A stretch of 26,247 bases of DNA from Spirochaetaceae bacterium (lineage in GTDB: Bacteria; Spirochaetota; Spirochaetia; DSM-2461). The notes beneath the pieces were generated by a model. The model saw nothing but the letters and a program-made list of their open reading frames with translations, searched no databases and had not been told where the DNA came from. Location: assembly GCA_016342385.1 (NCBI GenBank), contig JAEINM010000005.1:1-26247 (forward strand). Reading direction: 5' to 3'. A program made the translations under genes and the position numbers. Of the stretch, positions 1 through 6,228 are shown one piece after another (the first letter of the stretch is position 1; every line of letters starts with the position of its first letter).

Positions 1-1749
1 CATCTGATTCTCCTCGTCATCCACTTCCAGAACTTTGAGATCAGTTTTAAGTATAGAATCGGTGTAATAATTAACCTTAGATTCTTCAACATGACAAAGG
101 TGGTTTTCCAGATCTAGTTTCAAGACATTGTACTGGTCACCTTTATGGATATAGACAGCTTCTTCAAAAATTAGTTCTCTGGCGGAATGTGAATCCATTT
201 CTCCAATGACTTCAGATTTCCCTTTTGTCTTATTGATTATTACGACATTTTCCTCAGCCCCGCTTCTTAGGGAGATCCTCTCTGAAGGATAGGAGCGGTC
301 TGCCCAGAACCATGAATCTTCAGTATGTCGTAAAACTCCATTTTCTTCGAGGTAATCCAGTAACTCACGTATATCGCCTCCGAATAATTCCCCTTTTCTA
401 AAGGGAAGTTCAAAAGCAGCACATTTTAAATGATCGATCAGTATATAGAGATTATCGGGATCGACAAATCCGGACTCCGGTGAAGAACCAAAAAAATAAT
501 CCGGATTCTGAGTCAGATACTGATCAACAGGTGAACTAGATGCGATGATGATTGCCAAAGATACTTTGCTGCTTCTCCCTGCCCTTCCGGCTTGTTGCCA
601 CGCCGATGCAATAGATCCAGGATACCCCGCCAGTATTGAAGCATCGAGCCCACCTATATCGATTCCCAGCTCCAGGGCGTTTGTCGAGACAACTCCGCTG
701 ATCGTACCATCTCTCAAACCCTTTTCAATCTGCCGTCTTTCCCTGGGCAGATACCCCCCTCTATAGGGTTCAACTTTTATCCTGAAATTCTGATTGTAGT
801 GGTTAGCCAGACTTTTGTTCAAATATGAACAGATCAATTCTGTTTTAATTCTTGATCTGGCAAAAATGATAGTTTTAACTCCCTGCTTTAAGAGTTTCAA
901 AGCCAGTCTTTGTGATTCCAGAACGATACCGCGCCTTATCCCCTGAACAGGATCTACTAATGGAGGATTATAGAGAATCATGTGTTTTTCCCCCGATGGA
1001 GCTCCATTTTCATCGATAAGAACTGTTTCTTTTTCCAATATCTGCCGCACGAGTTCTCCGGGATTTCCGATAGTGGCGCTACAGCAGATAAATTGGGGAT
1101 CACTCCCATAAAAGTGAGCAATTCTTCTGATTCTTCGAATCAAGTTTGTCATATGAGATCCAAATACACCCCTATAAGTGTGTACTTCATCGAGTACGAT
1201 AAACCGCAGAGATTTAAAAAACTCAATCCATTTGGGATGATTGGGAAGGATTCCAGAATGAAGCATATCGGGATTGGATATGATTATTCTGCCGCTCTTC
1301 CTGGCGGAAATTCTGAGAGAACCCGGTGTATCACCATCATATGTGCATATTTTTACAGGTAGATTTCCGTCGAGAACTATTTCATTTAGAGAAGATTGCT
1401 GATCCTGAGATAAAGCTTTTGTGGGAAAGAGATACAGAGCTCGTGAATCATCATTTTCCATTAGAGTCTGAAGCACTGGAAGATTGTAACAGAGAGTCTT
1501 GCCCGAAGCTGTAGGAGTAACAACAACTAGGTTTTTTCCGGAACGAGCCGTTTCATAACATTGTCTTTGATGTGTATAGAGCTTATCGATCCCTTTATTG
1601 ATTAGAGAGTCCCTGATAATCGGATTCAGATCCGCAGGAAGTTCTGTAAAAAAGCCCTGTTTTGAAGGGATATGCTCCCATCTTGTCACTGAAGAGAGGA
1701 AATTTTTATCCTCTTTTAAGGAATTTATGATTGCAGTTAGACTATCCAT
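1..1749 (-). CDS. mrfA: MrfA/YprA-type DEAH-box helicase (5' part, cut by left edge)
   Basis: This frame is open for 583 codons from an ATG at 1749 to the left edge, so the C-terminal part lies outside. It shows superfamily 2 helicase motifs in order: a Q-like region (YTHQRQ, near residue 58), Walker A TPTASGKT (78-85), DEVH (187-190), SAT (224-226), and in the second RecA domain a LGIDIGG stretch followed by QAGRAGR (about 386-392). The layout matches the MrfA/YprA (Hrq1-like) family, which unwinds DNA with 3'-5' polarity and acts in mitomycin-type lesion repair in Bacillus subtilis; the Zn-binding DUF1998-type C terminus expected of that family would be to the left. It is divergent from glgC. 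A possible promoter (TTGTTT, 16 nt, TATAAT) ends 10 nt before the ATG, and no Shine-Dalgarno is visible. Family assignment is firm; the repair role here is by homology. Confidence 0.85.
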   Translation of the reverse strand, partial: MDSLTAIINSLKEDKNFLSSVTRWEHIPSKQGFFTELPADLNPIIRDSLINKGIDKLYTHQRQCYETARSGKNLVVVTPTASGKTLCYNLPVLQTLMENDDSRALYLFPTKALSQDQQSSLNEIVLDGNLPVKICTYDGDTPGSLRISARKSGRIIISNPDMLHSGILPNHPKWIEFFKSLRFIVLDEVHTYRGVFGSHMTNLIRRIRRIAHFYGSDPQFICCSATIGNPGELVRQILEKETVLIDENGAPSGEKHMILYNPPLVDPVQGIRRGIVLESQRLALKLLKQGVKTIIFARSRIKTELICSYLNKSLANHYNQNFRIKVEPYRGGYLPRERRQIEKGLRDGTISGVVSTNALELGIDIGGLDASILAGYPGSIASAWQQAGRAGRSSKVSLAIIIASSSPVDQYLTQNPDYFFGSSPESGFVDPDNLYILIDHLKCAAFELPFRKGELFGGDIRELLDYLEENGVLRHTEDSWFWADRSYPSERISLRSGAEENVVIINKTKGKSEVIGEMDSHSARELIFEEAVYIHKGDQYNVLKLDLENHLCHVEESKVNYYTDSILKTDLKVLEVDDEENQM

Positions 1750-1759
1750 AGAGAATGAT

Positions 1760-1787
1760 ATTATATAGGGAGAAAAAATAAAAACAA
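1760..1787 (-). promoter_or_regulatory. putative sigma70 promoter of the mrfA-like gene
   Basis: On the minus strand TTGTTT (1787-1782) and a perfect TATAAT (1765-1760) are 16 nt apart. The -10 box ends only 10 nt before the ATG at 1749, so the expected transcript has a leader of about 3 nt or fewer, and none of the ten bases looks like a Shine-Dalgarno. The assignment rests on consensus matching only. Confidence 0.4.
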
Positions 1788-1848
1788 AGTCACATTTTTA
1801 TTTTTACTCATGTTATATTGTCATGATTGATATATTTAGGAGATTATT

Positions 1849-3117
1849 ATGCCAAAAGTACTCTGTTTAGTTCTTGGAGGAGGGAAAGGAACCCGTCTTT
1901 TCCCCCTTACACAGGAAAGATCAAAACCCGCTGTTCCCTTTGGAGGCAAATACAGGCTCGTGGATATACCTATTTCTAACTGCATTAATTCGGGATTCAA
2001 ACAGATATACATATTAACCCAGTTTAATTCAGCCTCTTTGCACACACATATTGCTTCAACATATAAATTTGATACATTCTCCCGGGGATTTATTGAAATT
2101 CTTGCAGCAGAACAGACTTTCGATCATGATTCCTGGTATCAGGGAACGGCAGATGCCGTTAGAAAAAACTTCCAGCACTATGCCAGTTTTGCTCCGGATT
2201 ATTATATGATTCTTTCGGGAGATCAATTATATAGAATGGATCTGGAAGAATTTCTGAAGCAGCATATAGAAAGTGACGCTGAGGTTTCAATAGCCTCTAC
2301 ACCGGTAACAAGAGAATATGCTGCAGATCTTGGAATTTTAGAAATTGATGAAACACAAAGAATAAAAACTTTTGTTGAAAAACCTGGACCCGATAAAGAC
2401 ATTAATGATCTAAAAATACCTCAAAGTTCATCTCATAATTCCCAGGACAAAGAATTTCTTGCATCTATGGGCATTTATATATTCAATGCGACAACTATGA
2501 AGGAAGGGCTGAACAATGATGAACATGATTTCGGAAAACAGATTATACCGGGATTAATAAAAGAAAAAAAAGTTCATGCTTATATATATGAAGGATACTG
2601 GGAGGATATTGGTAAAATATCAGATTTTTTTGATGCTACTCTTAATCTGGCAATACCATACCCCCCATTCAATCTGTATGATGAGGAAAAACCTATTTAT
2701 ACAAAAAGAAGAGATTTACCTCCTTCAAAAATTAATTCCTGTACAATCAATCACTCTCTGACAACCGAAGGTTCTATCATAACTGATTCATATATTACGA
2801 ACTCAGTTATTGGTATTAGAACGATTATTGAAGCTGGTGCTTCCCTGAATCACGTCTATTGCATGGGTGCAGACAGATATGAAACAATTAATGAAAAAGA
2901 AAACAATAGAAAAAAAGGGATCCCCAATATTGGAATAGGGTCTGGTTCAATAATAAAAAGAGCCATTATAGATAAAGATGTTCGCATAGGTAGTGAATGC
3001 CGGATTGGGGTGGATAAAAAACACAGAGAAGATGGTGTTTATGAGAACTATCATGTAGTTGATGGAATAATCATTATCCCCAAAAAGACAATTATCGCCG
3101 ATGGAACAATTATATAG
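1849..3117 (+). CDS. glgC: glucose-1-phosphate adenylyltransferase (ADP-glucose pyrophosphorylase)
   Basis: Makes ADP-glucose from glucose-1-phosphate and ATP, the committed step of glycogen synthesis in the cytosol. The 422-residue length is typical. The N terminus carries the nucleotide-binding signature GGGKGTRLFPLT followed by SKPAVPFGGKYRLVDIPISN; a GTADAVRKN segment and VEKP (sugar-phosphate site) follow, then YWEDIGKISDFFDA. A C-terminal left-handed beta-helix-like region (from about residue 290) is rich in hexapeptide-type isoleucine/valine repeats. The ATG is preceded by TAGGAG at 7-nt spacing. An upstream TATATT (1814-1819) may be its -10 box. It is followed after 7 nt by a small unknown gene and a terminator, so the two form a transcription unit. 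No other glycogen genes are in the window. Confidence 0.95.
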   Translation: MPKVLCLVLGGGKGTRLFPLTQERSKPAVPFGGKYRLVDIPISNCINSGFKQIYILTQFNSASLHTHIASTYKFDTFSRGFIEILAAEQTFDHDSWYQGTADAVRKNFQHYASFAPDYYMILSGDQLYRMDLEEFLKQHIESDAEVSIASTPVTREYAADLGILEIDETQRIKTFVEKPGPDKDINDLKIPQSSSHNSQDKEFLASMGIYIFNATTMKEGLNNDEHDFGKQIIPGLIKEKKVHAYIYEGYWEDIGKISDFFDATLNLAIPYPPFNLYDEEKPIYTKRRDLPPSKINSCTINHSLTTEGSIITDSYITNSVIGIRTIIEAGASLNHVYCMGADRYETINEKENNRKKGIPNIGIGSGSIIKRAIIDKDVRIGSECRIGVDKKHREDGVYENYHVVDGIIIIPKKTIIADGTII

Positions 3118-3124
3118 GTGAATT

Positions 3125-3538
3125 TTGAGTAATTATACAATAGATCTGGAAACAAGAGACAACATAGCCTATTACACAGTCCACTGGTCCCCCTTTATCA
3201 AGCTAGATAAAAGAATTATTCGATCGTTGATTCCCGCAGAAGCGGGAATTTTTCAATTATTTAATCTGAAAAATGGATCATTAGACCTATTGAGTACTCA
3301 TCAGGCATATTATGGAGGGCTTCGTGCCATCTTTCTTGAGATTCTCGATGAGGATTGTCCCATATCCTTTCCCGATAAAAAGAAACTGAGAGAATCGAAA
3401 ACCTATTTGCGCTATTCAGTCTCCAGTAGTAAAGATAATTTAAGAGATATTCTGCATCATTTCTCGGGAGGAGAGAACTCTGAACGGTTTCTGGAAATAA
3501 TGGTAGAAGAATCAGAATGCATGAAAGTGGCTCATTAG
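3125..3538 (+). CDS. small protein of unknown function downstream of glgC
   Basis: A 137-residue soluble protein starting with TTG at 3125, chosen because AGGTGA lies at 3116-3121, overlapping the glgC stop region, and no ATG is better placed. There is no signal peptide or membrane segment. I recognise no family. It is a mix of predicted strands and helices with an aromatic-rich middle (HQAYYGGLRAIFLEI) and a charged C-terminal third. Its tight coupling to glgC suggests it is co-expressed with glycogen synthesis, but that is positional inference only. Its stop codon lies inside the loop of the shared terminator hairpin. Confidence 0.75.
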   Translation: MSNYTIDLETRDNIAYYTVHWSPFIKLDKRIIRSLIPAEAGIFQLFNLKNGSLDLLSTHQAYYGGLRAIFLEILDEDCPISFPDKKKLRESKTYLRYSVSSSKDNLRDILHHFSGGENSERFLEIMVEESECMKVAH

Positions 3539-3557
3539 GGGGCTTTCATGCATTTTT
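3516..3557 (+). terminator. intrinsic terminator of the glgC unit, overlapping both convergent stop codons
   Basis: A perfect 12-bp stem, AATGCATGAAAG (3516-3527) with CTTTCATGCATT (3543-3554), a 15-nt loop, and a T5 tract at 3553-3557 on the plus strand. The stop of the plus-strand gene (3536-3538) lies in the loop and the stop of the minus-strand Nudix gene (3546-3548) lies in the right arm. The minus direction has no T tract, so it acts mainly on the plus strand. Confidence 0.75.
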
Positions 3558-3935
3558 CATTAATTGTGGCAATAAACCGCGATCAGATTCAGCCAAATCC
3601 ATGGCGGCTATAGTTTCAAGTGTTTCCCATCTGATCTCTGTATGTTCCAGCAGTGTAAAATCTTCAGATTGAAGATGCACTTCATAAGCTGATAACTCGA
3701 AATCTTTCCCATTATGATGAAAATTCCCACTACATAAGAATTTCCCTGTTGTCACAGCGACTTTTAATTCTTCGTCCCATTCGCGAATCATAGCGTCCTG
3801 AGGAGATTCCCCCGGCTCAAGTTTACCCCCGGGAAATTCCCACTTTAAACTCAGAGATCCTCCGGCCTTTCTCTTTGCAATTAAAATCAGATCACCTTTT
3901 TTGGCAATACCTGCAATAGAATGATAAATTGTCAT
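3546..3935 (-). CDS. Nudix hydrolase, MutT-like
   Basis: A 129-residue Nudix protein. The Nudix box runs from G37 to about V59 with the invariant residues G37, E43, R51, E52, E55 and E56 visible (GGKLEPGE ... REWDEEL), so the Mg-binding loop-helix-loop is intact. The glycine usually near the end of the box is lysine here. Size and the WEFPGGKLEPGE context resemble MutT-type 8-oxo-(d)GTP diphosphatases, but Nudix substrate range cannot be read from the box alone, so I give no gene symbol. It begins 13 nt after the stop of the four-TM protein gene and is the last gene of the minus-strand cluster. Confidence 0.85.
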   Translation of the reverse strand: MTIYHSIAGIAKKGDLILIAKRKAGGSLSLKWEFPGGKLEPGESPQDAMIREWDEELKVAVTTGKFLCSGNFHHNGKDFELSAYEVHLQSEDFTLLEHTEIRWETLETIAAMDLAESDRGLLPQLMKNA

Positions 3936-3948
3936 TAACGCATTGTTC

Positions 3949-4359
3949 CTACAGGAAAAGTGCTGTTGGAATTATAAAATGTATAATACCCGCAATGATA
4001 CCGGTAATTCCCAGTATGTTTCCATATTTTTCGCTTACCTCTTTTATACTTTTTACAACTTTGCTGGTCTCTTCATCGTCAGAGAAAAAATAAAATACGA
4101 TTAGAACCACTCCCATTGCCATAGCTGTAATGGCTGGAATGAGGTCTCCCAGTATAGCCATACTCACAGTACTGTGATTCAAAAGAGCAAACAAACCTGT
4201 AATCAATGTAACTGAACCAAGAATAACCCTGTAATTACGGTTCTCCATTTTTTCAGTTATCTGTTGAAAACCCTCGATTTTTGTGCTTAGGAAAGGTGCC
4301 GCAATCGTTAAACCGGTGATGATATTTGTCAGCACGGTTAAAAAATAAATCTGTAACAT
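3949..4359 (-). CDS. four-TM membrane protein of unknown function
   Basis: A 136-residue very hydrophobic protein with about four membrane-spanning stretches: residues 4-24, 45-65, 72-95 and 113-135. A short charged loop between the third and fourth (FFSDDEETSKVVKSIKEVSEKYG) and another after the first (TKIEGFQQITEKMENRNYR) would lie on the same side. The start is ATG at 4359, preceded by TGGAG at 6-nt spacing. I recognise no family. It sits 72 nt downstream of the single-TM protein gene and 13 nt upstream of the Nudix gene. Confidence 0.8.
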   Translation of the reverse strand: MLQIYFLTVLTNIITGLTIAAPFLSTKIEGFQQITEKMENRNYRVILGSVTLITGLFALLNHSTVSMAILGDLIPAITAMAMGVVLIVFYFFSDDEETSKVVKSIKEVSEKYGNILGITGIIAGIIHFIIPTALFL

Positions 4360-4431
4360 GTTTTCTCCAGTTATTAATCTTTTATCAGTTTAATCTGGTT
4401 TATCCCATATGAACAGAGCTGCCAATAATTT

Positions 4432-4935
4432 TTATTTTATTTTTTTCTTAATAATTTTCTTTTGACCATTAATTGTTACAGAACAATATACATATTCTCC
4501 CGATTTCTTCGGTAATCGGGCTTTTAATACTCTCGTCTGCCTTATGTCGGGAAGTATATCTCTTACGGCAGGAATACTCTGATTATTGTCTATAAAATAA
4601 AAGCGGGCTTCAACCATACCATTAGAATGAACACCTTCCTGTTCAAGAATGGTAAGAGTTAGCAGAATCTGATCATCATAATCAAAGGTTCTCAATGTCA
4701 TCTTATAATTATCGATAGAACAGGTCCCCTCCCGTTTATATATAAAAGGGACAATAACTCCAGAAATGATAACTATAAAAATTAAATCAATTATAAAAAT
4801 TTTATAAGAGGGATTTTTCTGGAAAAAACTCATTTTTTTGTTTTCCCCTGTTATACCGCCTGTTTTATACCTCTCTTTTCTGCTGCTGTGATAATTCTTC
4901 TCATCAAGCCCTTTAGTCTCCCACTGTCTATCCAT
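4432..4935 (-). CDS. single-TM anchored protein of unknown function
   Basis: The likely start is the ATG at 4935, which overlaps the stop of the preceding lipoprotein gene (ATGGATAG) and suggests translational coupling; an ATG at 4947 gives four more residues. About 167 residues: a hydrophilic basic N-terminal segment of about 35 residues, one hydrophobic segment (KIFIIDLIFIVIISGVIVPF), then about 110 residues predicted as beta strands outside the membrane, ending in a lysine-rich tail. The C-terminal part looks like a small beta sandwich, but I recognise no named domain. Overlap with the lipoprotein gene implies that the two products work together at the envelope; this is inference. Confidence 0.7.
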   Translation of the reverse strand: MDRQWETKGLDEKNYHSSRKERYKTGGITGENKKMSFFQKNPSYKIFIIDLIFIVIISGVIVPFIYKREGTCSIDNYKMTLRTFDYDDQILLTLTILEQEGVHSNGMVEARFYFIDNNQSIPAVRDILPDIRQTRVLKARLPKKSGEYVYCSVTINGQKKIIKKKIK

Positions 4936-6133
4936 CAATTCTACCATTTAAAAAAAGTTTATCAGTTCTCCACCACATAACAATGGCCTCCTGATCTGTA
5001 TAAATTATGCCATTGAGTATACCCTGATCTGATAAATAAAACTTTTTATTAATTACGGAAAACGCCCCTATATCTAAAGACCTTTCCTGGACAAAGCGTC
5101 CGTTACCATCCTTTATTAGCAGGTTATAAGTGTTATTTTCACCAAGGCTCATAAACAACAGATAATTATCTATACTCCCGATAAGACTATAGGGAGAATC
5201 GATCTCTTTATTATCAGCATTAATCATATGTTCCGGTAATCTTGACCAGTTGTGCCATTTGCTCTCTTCAACATTAAAATCTAATGTACCACCAAATACT
5301 TCTATAATATTAATATTTTCGGAACTGCTGTTTTTATCTTTTCTGAAATAACTCAACTTGAGATACAATTCATAGCGGTTCAAGTCTGGAATAATATTAT
5401 CGAGACTGATAATCAAATCAGTCTCTCCTTCAGGCATAGGAATCATATCTTCTCTTATCTCTACGCTGTATCTCAAATTGCCGTTGACACTGTACCAGTT
5501 GACAAACCACGACTCGTCCTCCCGGTTCCTTGTGCGAAAAAGAACAATTAACTCGGAATCATTTCTGACCCATATATTTTCAATATAGGGAAAAGGCTGA
5601 CCGCCGACGCCTTCGAGACCAATAAAATTCTGATACTCCCCCAGTGCATTAAAGTGGAGAATGTTGCGATCCATTAGGACTCCATGATCCTTGACCTGAC
5701 GATTAAGAGCAACTTTATCCACGATATAAATATCATCATCAGTAACTGCAATGGAACCGGGAGAATTAAACTGCCAGGGAATGACCTGTCTATTGACGTT
5801 TGAATCATCTGAATCTCTCGCCATCAATTCGGCAGGATAAGGATTTCTATTGGGATTGTATATAAGAGTGAGAATGTCTCCATAGGAATTGAATTTCATG
5901 AATTTCCCCGATCTGCCGTTGGAAATATAAAAAAATCCTTTTTTCATATATAAATCGTTATCGGGAGAAAATTGCAGATTGTCTCTTTGAAAATAATCTA
6001 TTTCATCGGCCAGTTTTCCAAGGGGAATGGAAAAAAGGATTTCCTTCTCAAGCATATTTCTTTCACTTTTATTACAGGAGAAAATGGACAATAAAATAAG
6101 AACACTAAGTAGAATAAAAGCTTTTTTATGCAT
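4928..6133 (-). CDS. lipoprotein with beta-propeller-like body
   Basis: The start is set at ATG 6133, giving 401 residues, because AGAGG lies about 8 nt upstream and the protein then begins with a clean lipoprotein signal, MHKKAFILLSVLILLSIFSC (lipobox IFSC, lipidated Cys20). The longer reading from 6181 would put 16 residues in front of the signal. The mature part has repeated stretches resembling NHL/six-bladed propeller blades, such as FYISNGRSGKFMKFNSYGD, DDDIYIVDK followed by ILHFNALGEYQNFIG, and SIDNYLLFMSLGE. Similar propeller lipoproteins are conserved in spirochaetes and have no established function. It is divergent from secA and overlaps the next gene. The lnt gene at 15373-16950 would complete its acylation. 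Confidence 0.8.
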   Translation of the reverse strand: MHKKAFILLSVLILLSIFSCNKSERNMLEKEILFSIPLGKLADEIDYFQRDNLQFSPDNDLYMKKGFFYISNGRSGKFMKFNSYGDILTLIYNPNRNPYPAELMARDSDDSNVNRQVIPWQFNSPGSIAVTDDDIYIVDKVALNRQVKDHGVLMDRNILHFNALGEYQNFIGLEGVGGQPFPYIENIWVRNDSELIVLFRTRNREDESWFVNWYSVNGNLRYSVEIREDMIPMPEGETDLIISLDNIIPDLNRYELYLKLSYFRKDKNSSSENINIIEVFGGTLDFNVEESKWHNWSRLPEHMINADNKEIDSPYSLIGSIDNYLLFMSLGENNTYNLLIKDGNGRFVQERSLDIGAFSVINKKFYLSDQGILNGIIYTDQEAIVMWWRTDKLFLNGRIDG

Positions 6134-6192
6134 ATAAGACCTCTGAAAAAGATTTTTGCACATCATATAAAAGATTGTCAATCAGCTCTCGC

Positions 6193-6221
6193 TTGACGGC
6201 ACTTTGAAATAACAGTACATT
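6193..6221 (+). promoter_or_regulatory. putative sigma70 promoter of secA, leaderless spacing
   Basis: TTGACG (6193-6198), a 17-nt spacer and TACATT (6216-6221). Seven bases (TCTAGAC) separate the -10 box from the ATG at 6229, so transcription would start at or within a base or two of the start codon. There is no Shine-Dalgarno. Confidence 0.5.
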
Positions 6222-6228
6222 TCTAGAC

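Noticed and set aside
982..1362. 126-codon plus-strand open frame
   Set aside because: It lies wholly within the helicase gene, whose motifs are on the minus strand; the plus reading shows no domain features.
6134..6181. Sixteen-residue extension of the lipoprotein from ATG 6181
   Set aside because: It would put a hydrophilic stretch before a perfect lipoprotein signal peptide; ATG 6133 has a good AGAGG.
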